Source: JAXDTI01 sp034090045 (lineage in GTDB: Bacteria > Actinomycetota > Actinomycetes > Actinomycetales > Actinomycetaceae). Taken from it: a stretch of DNA of 64,000 nucleotides. The position numbers were made by a program, and so were the translations under genes. Positions within the stretch are counted from its first letter, which is position 1. Every line of letters begins with the position of its first letter. The notes below the pieces were generated by a model that was not told the DNA's origin, did no database searches, and saw only the letters and a program-made list of their open reading frames with translations. The stretch is taken from assembly GCA_034090045.1 (NCBI GenBank), contig JAXDTI010000002.1, forward strand, positions 186,001-250,000. Reading direction: 5' to 3'. Positions 51,793 through 60,148 of the stretch are shown here, one piece after another.

Positions 51793-52449
51793 TCAGGACG
51801 CGTGTCGTTTCCGAATCGCCGCAACCACCATCGGCAACACTGAAACAACCACGATAATTATGGCGATAACCTCGACATTGTTGGCGATCAACGGAATCCC
51901 ACCGAGCGCCACACCCGCCGCCAGGAACCCGAAAATCCACAGCACCGCGCCCAGCACATTCCACAACAGAAACGAAACGTAACTGTAGGATGCGATACCC
52001 GCCACAATCGGCACGAAAGTGCGAACGAAAGGCACGAAGCGCGCCAGAACCAGGGAGCGCCCACCATAGCGGTTAAAGAAGTCTTCGGCGCGATGTAGAT
52101 TCTCGGTAGAGAGAAATCGCGACCCGCCCTTGAAAAGTCGACGCCCGAATTTTTCGCCGAGCAAATAACCCACCGAGTTACCCAAAACCGCTGCAACCAG
52201 CAAAACCAACAGGGTTACCGGGAGCGGTACCGGGATGCGGGCATGAAGGATACCGAGCGTGAAGATCATCGAATCGCCGGGGAGCACCGGAAAAAGCACG
52301 CCAGATTCGATGAACACCATGAGAGCCACGATGCCCACCATCCAGCCGCCGAAATTGTTCAGCAACGTGTTGATGAGCAGATCCGGGTCGCGGAGGTAAT
52401 CCAGGGCTGAGGTGGGCAGCAGCGGCAGCACAGCGATAGAAATATCCAC
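51793..52449 (-). CDS. DedA-family membrane protein
   Basis: 218 residues from the GTG at 52449 (MDISIAVLPLLP). The next in-frame ATG upstream (52491) lies inside an intergenic palindrome, and TAGGAT is 7 bases before this GTG. Family blocks: VFIESGVLFPVLPGDSM, GNSVGYLLGEKFGRRLF and RYGGRSLVLARFVPFVRTFV with the conserved Arg and the PIVAG re-entrant motif. Five or so helices. DedA proteins flip phospholipids or undecaprenyl phosphate across the membrane, which fits the envelope theme and the presence of uppP. Confidence 0.88.
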   Translation of the reverse strand: MDISIAVLPLLPTSALDYLRDPDLLINTLLNNFGGWMVGIVALMVFIESGVLFPVLPGDSMIFTLGILHARIPVPLPVTLLVLLVAAVLGNSVGYLLGEKFGRRLFKGGSRFLSTENLHRAEDFFNRYGGRSLVLARFVPFVRTFVPIVAGIASYSYVSFLLWNVLGAVLWIFGFLAAGVALGGIPLIANNVEVIAIIIVVVSVLPMVVAAIRKRHAS

Positions 52450-52456
52450 GCCCCTA

Positions 52457-52462
52457 ATCCTA
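52457..52462 (-). promoter_or_regulatory. Leaderless -10 box of dedA
   Basis: Minus-strand TAGGAT ends 7 bases before the GTG at 52449 and fixes the start choice. Confidence 0.45.
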
Positions 52463-52478
52463 TAGAGCGCGATAGTCC

Positions 52479-52554
52479 GTGCATAACTCATGAGATTTTG
52501 AGGTTTATATGAGCAAAACCGGCTTTTTTCGTCAAAATCTCATGAGTTATGCAC
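52479..52554. repeat. 23-bp perfect inverted repeat (palindrome family A, second locus)
   Basis: Arms 52479-52501 and 52532-52554 are exact complements (GTGCATAACTCATGAGATTT and three more bases) around a 30-base loop. Read from the right, GTGCATAACTCATGAGATTT continues TGACGAAAAAA, matching the tandem units at 36.7 kb at most positions. It sits between dedA and the divergent UPF0104 gene, so it is not a terminator. Confidence 0.85.
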
Positions 52555-52580
52555 AGTGGGGGCCGGCGGGGCGGTGCCCA

Positions 52581-52653
52581 TCGGAGCCGGGCAGGTGGCG
52601 GCCGGAAAGGTGCGGGACGGGGTGGTGGAGGGACCGTCGGAGCCGGGCAGGTG
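52581..52653 (+). repeat. 17-bp direct repeat in a G-rich spacer
   Basis: TCGGAGCCGGGCAGGTG occurs at 52581-52597 and 52637-52653 in a strongly G-rich intergenic stretch before the UPF0104 gene. Function unknown. Confidence 0.6.
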
Positions 52654-52670
52654 CGGGAAGATGGTCAGGA

Positions 52671-52676
52671 TAGGAT
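52671..52676 (+). promoter_or_regulatory. Leaderless -10 box of the UPF0104 gene
   Basis: TAGGAT ends 6 bases before the ATG at 52683. Confidence 0.45.
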
Positions 52677-52682
52677 GAGAGC

Positions 52683-53651
52683 ATGGCTGAGCAGGGAACC
52701 GGCACACGTAGGCGGCACCCGGTCAGCATCCTCATATGGTGCGCGGGTGCCGGTGCCGCCGTTATTATCTCGGCATCCCTAAACCTCACAGAAACCCGAA
52801 AACTGCTGGTGACAGCAAATTTGTGGTGGCTCGCGGTGGCGGCGACACTGGCGTTAGCAGCAACCTGCGGTCAGGCAATCATGTTGCGGGCGCTGGCGAA
52901 AGTACCGCTGCGGCTACCCGAGACCTATACCGCCGCGACTGCCGCCTGCCTGGCGGCCCTCTTTGCGCCTGCCGGTGTCGGAGCAGCTGCAGCGAATGCG
53001 CGCTACCTGCATAAAAAGGGTATAGGCGTCGCTGAGGCGACCGCCACAGCGGCATTCACTCAAGCGCTTCTCGGTGCGATAATCGGTTTGGTTACACTGC
53101 TCACGGCACTATTGGCAGGGGTGGGGATCGTGCAACTGCTACCCGATGGGAGAGCTGTCAGTATCGGATTGACAGTTATTGTTATTGGCGTACTGGCAGC
53201 AGCTTTAATCTGGGTTTTCCCGCCTGTGCGGCGACGGGTGGCGGCGGCTACGAACTCACTGATGAAGCAGTTACGGAAAGAAATCTCCTGGCTGCGGAGC
53301 CACCCGCTGCGAGTAACTGCAGCGGTTTTTGGCGCGCTGCTTCAAATAGCCTGTCTCTGCGCGGCATACGCTGCCGCGCTCGCCGCATTCAACTTGACAT
53401 TACCCGTGTTTACACTTGTCAAAGCGTATATCCTGGCGAATTCTTTGGGCTCGCTGGTACCAACACCCGGAAATATCGGTGCGATAGAGGCCGCACTCGC
53501 CGGGGGACTGCGGATCGTAGGAGTGGACGTGGCGGCAGCCCTCGGTGCGGCACTGGCGTATCGGCTGGCAACTTTTTGGTTCCGAGCGGCACTGGGATGG
53601 TTTGCACTACGACGAATCGAGCGCCTAGAACCCGCAACTGAACTGCGGTAA
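52683..53651 (+). CDS. Lysylphosphatidylglycerol synthase-type (UPF0104/AglD) membrane protein
   Basis: 322 residues with about eight hydrophobic helices. The signature SLGSLVPTPGNIGAIEAAL near residue 265, and AALFAPAGVGAAAANARYLH in the first half, are those of the MprF-like flippase family (LPG_synthase_TM). These move lipids such as aminoacylated phosphatidylglycerol or glycan-lipid intermediates; the synthase domain itself is absent, so the cargo is unknown. Nearby dedA suggests a lipid-trafficking neighbourhood. Confidence 0.82.
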   Translation: MAEQGTGTRRRHPVSILIWCAGAGAAVIISASLNLTETRKLLVTANLWWLAVAATLALAATCGQAIMLRALAKVPLRLPETYTAATAACLAALFAPAGVGAAAANARYLHKKGIGVAEATATAAFTQALLGAIIGLVTLLTALLAGVGIVQLLPDGRAVSIGLTVIVIGVLAAALIWVFPPVRRRVAAATNSLMKQLRKEISWLRSHPLRVTAAVFGALLQIACLCAAYAAALAAFNLTLPVFTLVKAYILANSLGSLVPTPGNIGAIEAALAGGLRIVGVDVAAALGAALAYRLATFWFRAALGWFALRRIERLEPATELR

Positions 53652-53672
53652 CGTCATGTAGGTAGCTGCATT

Positions 53673-53678
53673 TAGAAT
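53673..53678 (+). promoter_or_regulatory. Leaderless -10 box of the 347-residue protein gene
   Basis: TAGAAT ends 6 bases before the ATG at 53685; the intervening bases are ACCTAT. Confidence 0.45.
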
Positions 53679-53684
53679 ACCTAT

Positions 53685-54728
53685 ATGACCATGAATGCGC
53701 TTCCCGAGCTCTCCTTCAGAGTCGGGTCTGAGCCCACGGCGGATCCTGATATCGCCGATCTCAGACCGAGGCTCCGCCCCGGCAGGCTGGTTATTGCCGC
53801 ATTGGTTCTGGTAGGGCTGATGCTGGTCGCTCTCGGCATCTTCATGAATCTGTACCATGACGGTAGCGCCCGAGCGGTCGCAAACAGCTATACCGAAGGT
53901 CTCGAAACCGGGGACTGGCAGGCCATATCCCAAGCACTCGGCGGTCAAAACATTATTGAGGCCTATCCGGCAATCAATTCGACAATTCTTGCCAGCCGAA
54001 TTGAGGCACCAACACAATTCGAGGTTAAAGCTAAACAGATCCGGGATTCTTCAGCGCGTATCGACTACACATTCCAGTTGGGAGGGAACTCGCACACGCT
54101 ACCGGTGAACCTGGTGCGAATCAACAACACCTGGTTTGTGGAACTGCCTGCCGCCGCCGGGGCACACGCACAATTTAGACTCGGCACCGGAGTGAAAAGT
54201 ATGAGCATCGGTGATTATCAGGTGCCGGTGGGTGCTTTTAACAAGGGCATTTTGCAATCTGCGATACTGCCGGGAACCTATAGGATTCGAGCCACCCCAC
54301 TACATAGCAAACTCGCAGGTCAGGAAAGTAAAGCGAGCCTCGGTTTTCCTGATTCGGTCGGTAAAGTTGATGTGACGGCAACCGGCACCCGTGGTTTTGA
54401 GACGGCGGTGCGTGCCGAATTTGATTCCATGCTCGACGGGCTAGACGGTTTCGTTGGTGAGGTCTATCCAACTTTCCGTATCGACGTTCCAGCTCCCGAT
54501 TCCGGCAATCTCACCTGGGCGGTTGCCGGACGTGGCTATGATTTCGAGGTCGATACCAGTGGGAGACCCTGGGCATTTATCGCCGACAAAGTACCGCTAA
54601 CCATAGGAATCACGGCCACCGATATGGTTATCACGAACCCGAATCAACTTGCTCGCTTCGCTGGATACCTCGACCTCGATGACACCGGCACAATCACTCT
54701 CACCGTCACTTCAGCGAGCATGGAGTAA
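53685..54728 (+). CDS. Single-helix membrane protein with extracytoplasmic domain
   Basis: 347 residues. A ~32-residue cytoplasmic segment, one helix (about 34-56, LVIAALVLVGLMLVALGIF), then a ~290-residue outside region. That part begins NTF2-like (ANSYTEGLETGDWQAISQAL) with paired beta patterns and repeats a 'TYRIRATPLHSKL' type element that recalls the TcaA/zinc-ribbon membrane proteins of Gram-positives; I cannot confirm that relation. Probably an envelope sensor or scaffold. Confidence 0.6.
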   Translation: MTMNALPELSFRVGSEPTADPDIADLRPRLRPGRLVIAALVLVGLMLVALGIFMNLYHDGSARAVANSYTEGLETGDWQAISQALGGQNIIEAYPAINSTILASRIEAPTQFEVKAKQIRDSSARIDYTFQLGGNSHTLPVNLVRINNTWFVELPAAAGAHAQFRLGTGVKSMSIGDYQVPVGAFNKGILQSAILPGTYRIRATPLHSKLAGQESKASLGFPDSVGKVDVTATGTRGFETAVRAEFDSMLDGLDGFVGEVYPTFRIDVPAPDSGNLTWAVAGRGYDFEVDTSGRPWAFIADKVPLTIGITATDMVITNPNQLARFAGYLDLDDTGTITLTVTSASME

Positions 54729-54752
54729 AGACGGCACCGCGCCAGGCAGCTT

Positions 54753-56099
54753 TCAGGGACGCCGCTCAGGCCCCTTAACCCTCAACATCAACAGGAACCC
54801 AGCGAGCAAAATCAACGCGATACCCAGAATCCCCCAATACTGCGCAGAAACACCCACCGGCACAAACAACTTGCCAATTGTTACCATGACCAGGAACATC
54901 AGCGGCGAAAGGAATGACACTGCCCGACCGGTCGTCGCATATAGTCCAAAGATTTCGCCCTCGCGACCAGACGGAATCATGCGTGAAAGGAACGAACGCG
55001 CAGCGGATTGTGTCGGTCCAACAAAAACACACAGGGTCATGCCGAAAATCCAGAACACCGTTTTCCCGCCACTGTGCCCAAAAAATACCACTAAAGCCAA
55101 AACCACCATCGCAGCTAGCGAAAACATCATTACTGCTTTCGGACCGAAACGGTCATCGAGCACCCCGAAACCGATAGTAGCCACACCCGCAACCAGGTTA
55201 GCGATAATCGCAAACACCATCACGTCACCGCTGCTGAACCCGAAAGTACCAGCAGCTAAAATCGCGCCATAGGTGAATACCCCGGCCAGACCGTCACGGA
55301 AAATAGCAGAAGCAATCAGGAATTTCAGTGTTTGAGGCGATTCCCGGGCGATGGTTTTCACCGTCTCCCACAGCAGCCTATAGGACGTTGCCAATGACTC
55401 CCGCGCTGCAGCCTCGGAACCGGGCACCTCTCGCCCTCGAATCTTGAGTAAAACCGGCAGCGCAAACACCAGGTACCAAAGCGCCGAAAGCACCATTGAA
55501 ATGCGGATATTCATATTGTTTTCGCCGCTGACCCCGAACCAGCCAACTTCGGGACTGATGAAACCTATATATAAAATCAGCAGCAAACCTATACCGCCAA
55601 CATAGCCCATACCCCAGCCAAAACCAGAAACCCTGCCGGTGTTTTCCGGTGTAGCAATCCGGGAAAGCATCGCGTTGTAGTTCACGGAGGCAAACTCGAA
55701 GAATATATTGCCCAACCCCAGCATCGCTACCCCCAGCCAGAGCGCGCCTATCGAGCCGAGCATCGAACCCGGCCAGACGAAATACATTCCCAGCATCGCC
55801 GCAATCACCAGACCGGTGAACACGCCGAGCAGTAGGGTGCCTTTACCTTGACGATCGGCGCGCTGACCGGTGATGGGTGCAAAAACCGCTATGATGAAAC
55901 CCGCGATGGTCAAGCCAATCGAGAGAATCTGACTGGCGGTGTCCTTGTCGGTGAACAGTCCATCGGTGGTGAGGTAGACCGAAAACACGAAAGTCGTGGC
56001 TACCGCGTTAAACGCAGCCGATCCCCAGTCCCACAACGACCACGCCACAACCCGCGAGTTGAACAACTGTTTATTAGGAGGCGGTGCGGTCTCAATCAT
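54753..56099 (-). CDS. MFS transporter, UMF1/Atg22-like family
   Basis: 448 residues with twelve hydrophobic segments. The start SRVVAWSLWDWGSAAFNAVA is the family marker; other blocks are FAPITGQRADRQGKG (loop 2-3 motif), YNAMLSRIATPENTGRVSGF and the GPTQSAARSFLSRMIPSGRE loop. GGAAGGA precedes the ATG. Bacterial members are uncharacterised; the yeast homologue exports amino acids from the vacuole, so a small-solute exporter is inference. Confidence 0.88.
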   Translation of the reverse strand: MIETAPPPNKQLFNSRVVAWSLWDWGSAAFNAVATTFVFSVYLTTDGLFTDKDTASQILSIGLTIAGFIIAVFAPITGQRADRQGKGTLLLGVFTGLVIAAMLGMYFVWPGSMLGSIGALWLGVAMLGLGNIFFEFASVNYNAMLSRIATPENTGRVSGFGWGMGYVGGIGLLLILYIGFISPEVGWFGVSGENNMNIRISMVLSALWYLVFALPVLLKIRGREVPGSEAAARESLATSYRLLWETVKTIARESPQTLKFLIASAIFRDGLAGVFTYGAILAAGTFGFSSGDVMVFAIIANLVAGVATIGFGVLDDRFGPKAVMMFSLAAMVVLALVVFFGHSGGKTVFWIFGMTLCVFVGPTQSAARSFLSRMIPSGREGEIFGLYATTGRAVSFLSPLMFLVMVTIGKLFVPVGVSAQYWGILGIALILLAGFLLMLRVKGPERRP

Positions 56100-56179
56100 T
56101 CGGATTCCTTCCTGTTAGTTTCCACTCTATCGGCTACACCGAAAAGCTGATAAAACTGACAGCCTGGATCAACAGATGT

Positions 56180-56339
56180 GCACGAGTGAACATGGGTGTA
56201 GCACGAGTGAACATAGGTCAACGCTGTTTTCACGGTTACGAACAATACGCTTAAGCATTTTCGCAGGTGGGAGGGGTTGGTTGTGTGTTTGTTAGGTCGG
56301 CCTTACGTTCACTGGCGTCCGACCTATGTTCACTCGTGC
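56180..56339. repeat. Dispersed intergenic repeat, locus 2 (GCACGAGTGAACATAGGT family)
   Basis: Two direct copies (56180-56197 with one change, 56201-56218 exact) face an exact inverted copy at 56322-56339. An inner 8-bp hairpin TAGGTCGG/CCGACCTA (56293-56300 with 56319-56326) lies beside it. Locus 1 at 19033-19170 has the same layout. It lies between ispD and the start of the MFS gene. Confidence 0.8.
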
Positions 56340-56353
56340 AATCGGTGGGAGAT

Positions 56354-57106
56354 TTACAACACCTGGCTGGCGGTGAGGTTCGCCCAGAGCAGGTCGGCTG
56401 CGGTGGTGATTTTACGACCAAGCTCATCACCGGCGACAATCAAGGTCCGCGCGCCAATCGCCTCAAGCAGCGCGGCATCATCGCTGGCTGCGGTAGTTTC
56501 GCTGCTACCGGAGGCAGATGCGGTGGCGTGGGCACGGTAAAGATCTGGCCCGGCGAATCCCTGCGGGGTCTGTATGCGGCGAAGCTTCGCTCGATCCACG
56601 ACCTGCCCGGCTAGTTCGCTACCAACCCGTCCATCGGCAAGGCACCGAATCGTGTCCGCCACCGGCAGACCGGGCACCACCGAGGTCGCACCGGCACGCA
56701 CCGCCGACACCACTCTGTCGAATACCGCGAAAGTTTGAAAAGGGCGCGCCGCATCATGCACCAAAACGACACATTCTCGCTGGTCAATCGGATAAAATGT
56801 GCGAGCGGCGCGCAGACCGTACCACACTGATTCCTGTCGCGAAGCCCCCCCGGTAACCACAGATACAGGTACCGAAGAATCCGGAATGGCGTTTCGAAAA
56901 ACATCCAGCGCTTCAGCGGGAGCGGTCACGACCACCCCGGCAATACCGGGCAAATCGAGCATGACGCTAAGCGCCAACGTAATCATCGGTGTGCCATTCA
57001 CCGGCACCAGCGCTTTAGGCATTTCCATGCCGAGACGCCTACCCATCCCGGCAGCGGTTACAACTCCGATAACCGGGCTGTCACCAGCGGGACAATCCGC
57101 AGCCAT
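56354..57106 (-). CDS. ispD: 2-C-methyl-D-erythritol 4-phosphate cytidylyltransferase
   Basis: 250 residues. Nucleotidyl-transferase fold with VVTAAGMGRRLGMEMPKAL for CTP, VLVHDAARPF and the late Lys in RIQTPQGF. Makes CDP-ME in the non-mevalonate isoprenoid route. Usually ispF follows or is fused; none is seen here downstream, where repeat DNA lies. Residues near 195-210 (ATASASGSSETTAAS) form a Ser/Thr-rich insertion. Located 21 bases after carD, the standard actinobacterial order carD-ispD. Confidence 0.93.
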   Translation of the reverse strand: MAADCPAGDSPVIGVVTAAGMGRRLGMEMPKALVPVNGTPMITLALSVMLDLPGIAGVVVTAPAEALDVFRNAIPDSSVPVSVVTGGASRQESVWYGLRAARTFYPIDQRECVVLVHDAARPFQTFAVFDRVVSAVRAGATSVVPGLPVADTIRCLADGRVGSELAGQVVDRAKLRRIQTPQGFAGPDLYRAHATASASGSSETTAASDDAALLEAIGARTLIVAGDELGRKITTAADLLWANLTASQVL

Positions 57107-57127
57107 CAGCTAGTCGGTTCCGTTAGG

Positions 57128-57655
57128 CTACTTGTGAGCTTTGCTGTCGGTTTCAGCGTCCGCCCCGCGCTGGGTGCCGGCTAGAATCACATCCAATCGG
57201 TCGGATGCGGCCTCCTCAGTCTCGTTCTTTGCCAGCGCCAACTCCGAAATCAGAATCTGCCGCGCCTTCGCAAGCATCCGCTTTTCACCTGCGGAAAGAC
57301 CGCGCTCGCTGCCGCGATGCGACAGGTCACGCACCACCTCTGAAACTTTCAAAATATCTCCGGTGGCGATTTTTTCAACATTGGCCTTGTAGCGGCGCGA
57401 CCAGTTCGTCGGCTCCTCAATGTATTCGGCTTCGAGCACCGCACGCACCTGCGCCAACCCCTCGTCATCAACCACATCACGAACGCCGACCATATCCACG
57501 TTCGCCGCCGGCACCTGGATTGTGAGGTCACCATTCGTGACCTTCAGCGTCAGATAGGTAACCGTCTCCCCCTTGATTTTCCGATCCTGGATTTCCTCAA
57601 TCACAGCCGCACCGTGATGCGGATAAACAACGGTCTGCCCAACCTCGAAAGTCAT
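57128..57655 (-). CDS. carD: CarD-family RNA polymerase-binding transcription factor
   Basis: 175 residues. N-terminal RNA polymerase-interacting domain starts MTFEVGQTVVYPHHGAAVIE with YLTLKV strands; the helical C-terminal domain contains NWSRRYKANVEKIATGD with the wedge Trp, then SRGLSAGEKRMLAKARQI-type helices. CarD stabilises the open promoter complex and is essential in mycobacteria. AGGTGAG precedes the ATG. Its acidic C-terminal tail (about 160-175) is slightly longer than in mycobacterial CarD. Confidence 0.95.
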   Translation of the reverse strand: MTFEVGQTVVYPHHGAAVIEEIQDRKIKGETVTYLTLKVTNGDLTIQVPAANVDMVGVRDVVDDEGLAQVRAVLEAEYIEEPTNWSRRYKANVEKIATGDILKVSEVVRDLSHRGSERGLSAGEKRMLAKARQILISELALAKNETEEAASDRLDVILAGTQRGADAETDSKAHK

Positions 57656-57758
57656 ATCTCACCTGCTCAAATAGCACTATTAATATGTCTATTTTACCGC
57701 AGATGAGAGGCTATTTCCAATCGAGTTTTCCGGGTAAAGGTCGCGCCGATGGCGCGAT

Positions 57759-59105
57759 TTACCCCACTGTTTTTACCCTGAAATTTCCGTGTGCCGCATC
57801 AATACCCAAGCCAACTATCAGCAACACCAACACCGGTACCACCCACCCCAGGGACAGGTTCGCGAGCGGAATCGTGTGCTGCAATGTCTCGAATGCGTCC
57901 GGCATGGTGGCTTGGAACAGCGAAAACCCCTGTGCGATAGCGTCGATCAGCCCGAAAATCGCGGCCGGCCAGAATACGCAGCGGTACGTGTAATACAGAT
58001 GCCCGGGCACGAAAATGTCAATGAGTGAGACCAGCACTACTGCAATCGTTACCGGGTAGCACAGATACATGAGTGGCACCACCACATTCATCAGGTTTAC
58101 CAGCCCCAAATTCGCTATGGCCAGGGCAATCAACGTGTGCGCGACGAGCAGCACCGTGCGCGGCACCCGCGGAAGCTGCCGGGTAAAGAATTGGACCGAG
58201 GCACCTATCAACCCTACTGAGGTGGTGAGGCAGGCCAGTATCGCGATTATTCCTAGTATCCACTGGCCGGGTGCCCCGAAGAGCAGTTTCGCGGCGTAGG
58301 CGAGCCCCGTCGCACCGTCCGGTACATCCACGTCACCGATGCGCACACCGATGCTCGCCAAACCTATGTATACGAGCACCAGGATTGTGCCGGCAATCAG
58401 ACCCGAAAGTGCCGTCGCACGGAAAAGCTCGGTACCGGAACGAAACCCTCGCTCACGCAGGGCGGTGATGATAATCAGGCCAAACACCAGGGAGGCGATT
58501 GCGTCTAGGGTGTTGTATCCGGTGAGCAGTCCAGAGACGAATGGTCCGCTCAGATATTTTTCGGCTGGCTCGTCGTGAACCGGCTTCAGGCGCAGCAGTG
58601 CCGAAACAATCATCAGCACCATTAAAATCAGCAGTGCCGGTGTCAGCCAGCCTCCGATTTTGTCCATAAGGTTCGAGGGATTCACCACAAAAAACGCTGT
58701 CACCAGCAAGAATATCAAGGTGTAGATAAAGAGTCCGATGCTGCCGGGCCTGTCAGAGAGGTTGCCGATAGCTCCTGCCGACATATTGAATGACACGGTG
58801 GCAACCCTGGGCACCGCATAGAGCACACCGGTGGTGAGAATCGCCATCCACGCGAACACTACACCGGGGTAACGACCAATCCGCGAAGCGATACCTTCCA
58901 GACCGTTTTCACTTGTCGCGGCAGCAACCATGGCGAGAACCGGCAGCAGCACGCCGGTGAGGACGAATCCTGCGACCACGGTTGCGGCACTGCGCCCGCC
59001 CTCTACACCTATCATCACCGGCAGAATCAGATTGCCGGCACCAAAAAACATCGCAAACAGTGCCAACCCGGTTATCAGGATTGAAAGAACCTTGTTTTTG
59101 TGCAA
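57759..59105 (-). CDS. brnQ: Branched-chain amino acid transporter (LIVCS family)
   Basis: 448 residues with about twelve helices. Family blocks: LALFAMFFGAGNLILPVMIG at the N terminus (sodium-site region), TGYNTLDAIASLVFGLIII and TTSVGLIGASVQFFTR. Takes up Leu/Ile/Val with Na+ or H+. The start is TTG, with GGAGG 5 bases upstream; no better ATG or GTG start is nearby. It stands alone between carD and gpmA. Confidence 0.92.
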   Translation of the reverse strand: MHKNKVLSILITGLALFAMFFGAGNLILPVMIGVEGGRSAATVVAGFVLTGVLLPVLAMVAAATSENGLEGIASRIGRYPGVVFAWMAILTTGVLYAVPRVATVSFNMSAGAIGNLSDRPGSIGLFIYTLIFLLVTAFFVVNPSNLMDKIGGWLTPALLILMVLMIVSALLRLKPVHDEPAEKYLSGPFVSGLLTGYNTLDAIASLVFGLIIITALRERGFRSGTELFRATALSGLIAGTILVLVYIGLASIGVRIGDVDVPDGATGLAYAAKLLFGAPGQWILGIIAILACLTTSVGLIGASVQFFTRQLPRVPRTVLLVAHTLIALAIANLGLVNLMNVVVPLMYLCYPVTIAVVLVSLIDIFVPGHLYYTYRCVFWPAAIFGLIDAIAQGFSLFQATMPDAFETLQHTIPLANLSLGWVVPVLVLLIVGLGIDAAHGNFRVKTVG

Positions 59106-59185
59106 CGTAACCTCCGCGCGGTGTCTCGGTTCAGGTGTCCAGGCAACCCCATTATCTTAACTGACCGAACCGTCAGAACATAAAG

Positions 59186-59220
59186 GGGGCGGCACCCGCG
59201 AAACCCGCGAGTGCCGCCCC
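59186..59220 (-). terminator. Terminator after gpmA
   Basis: Minus-strand stem of 10 GC-rich bases (59186-59195 with 59211-59220), extended by 4 more pairs inside, then CTTTAT. It begins 14 bases after the gpmA stop. Confidence 0.75.
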
Positions 59221-59233
59221 GTGAAGTTATCGG

Positions 59234-59971
59234 TTATTTACCCTGGTTAGCGACGGCAGCGATTTTTGCTTCCGCGTCAGGATCCAGGTAGGTTCCGCCT
59301 TTCTTGACCGGTTGGAGCGTCTCTTCGTCCAGCTCGTAGAGCAGCGGCACGCCGGTCGGGATGTTAAGTCCGGCTATGTCGGCGTCGCTGATCTGATCCA
59401 GGTGTTTGACGATGGCGCGCAGCGAGTTTCCGTGTGCGGCAATCATGACTACTTTGCCGGTCTTAATCGCTGGAACGATCGTCTCGTTCCAGTACGGTAG
59501 CGCGCGTTCCAGCACGTCTTTCAAGCATTCGCTGGCGGGAATCGGTTCACCCGCATAGCGCGGGTCTTGGTCTTGGCTGAACTCGCTGCCCGCTTCGATT
59601 GCGGGCGGCGGCACGTCATAGGAGCGGCGCCACAGCATGAACTGTTCCTCGCCGTATTCGTCGTGAATCTCTTTCTTGTTTTTGCCCTGTAACGCTCCGT
59701 AGTGCCGTTCATTGAGTCGCCAGTTACGCTGTACCGGTATCCAGTGCCTGTCGCAGGCGTCCAGAGCCAGGTTTGCGGTCATTATTGCGCGGCGCAGCAG
59801 CGACGTGAACAGCAGGTCCGGCAAGATGCCTTGCTCTTTCAGCAGTTCGCCGCCGTGTACAGCCTCCTCACGCCCGGTCTCTGACAGCGGTACATCAACC
59901 CAGCCGGTGAACAGGTTTTTCGCGTTCCATTCGCTCTGCCCGTGGCGCAGCAAAATCAGTTTATAGGTCAT
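59234..59971 (-). CDS. gpmA: 2,3-bisphosphoglycerate-dependent phosphoglycerate mutase
   Basis: 245 residues. The phosphohistidine is in LILLRHGQSEWN, the second His in AHGNSLRAIVKHL, and NERHYGALQGKNK is the substrate-binding block; all are typical of dPGM. Interconverts 3- and 2-phosphoglycerate in glycolysis. GGGGGAC precedes the ATG, and a strong terminator follows. Confidence 0.96.
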   Translation of the reverse strand: MTYKLILLRHGQSEWNAKNLFTGWVDVPLSETGREEAVHGGELLKEQGILPDLLFTSLLRRAIMTANLALDACDRHWIPVQRNWRLNERHYGALQGKNKKEIHDEYGEEQFMLWRRSYDVPPPAIEAGSEFSQDQDPRYAGEPIPASECLKDVLERALPYWNETIVPAIKTGKVVMIAAHGNSLRAIVKHLDQISDADIAGLNIPTGVPLLYELDEETLQPVKKGGTYLDPDAEAKIAAVANQGK

Positions 59972-60148
59972 TTTGTCCCCTTTTTCTGATGGTTTCCTCG
60001 ATACCTTTCCAGTCTATCGAGGCGCCCCGGTACCCGCGCCGAATTAAAACGTGAGAATTGCGTGGGGTGGTATGAAAATGTTGCATGAACCCCATAGTGT
60101 TTCGCGAGCTATATATCGACAATCTCGGTTGGCTGTTGGTCGTGGGAA

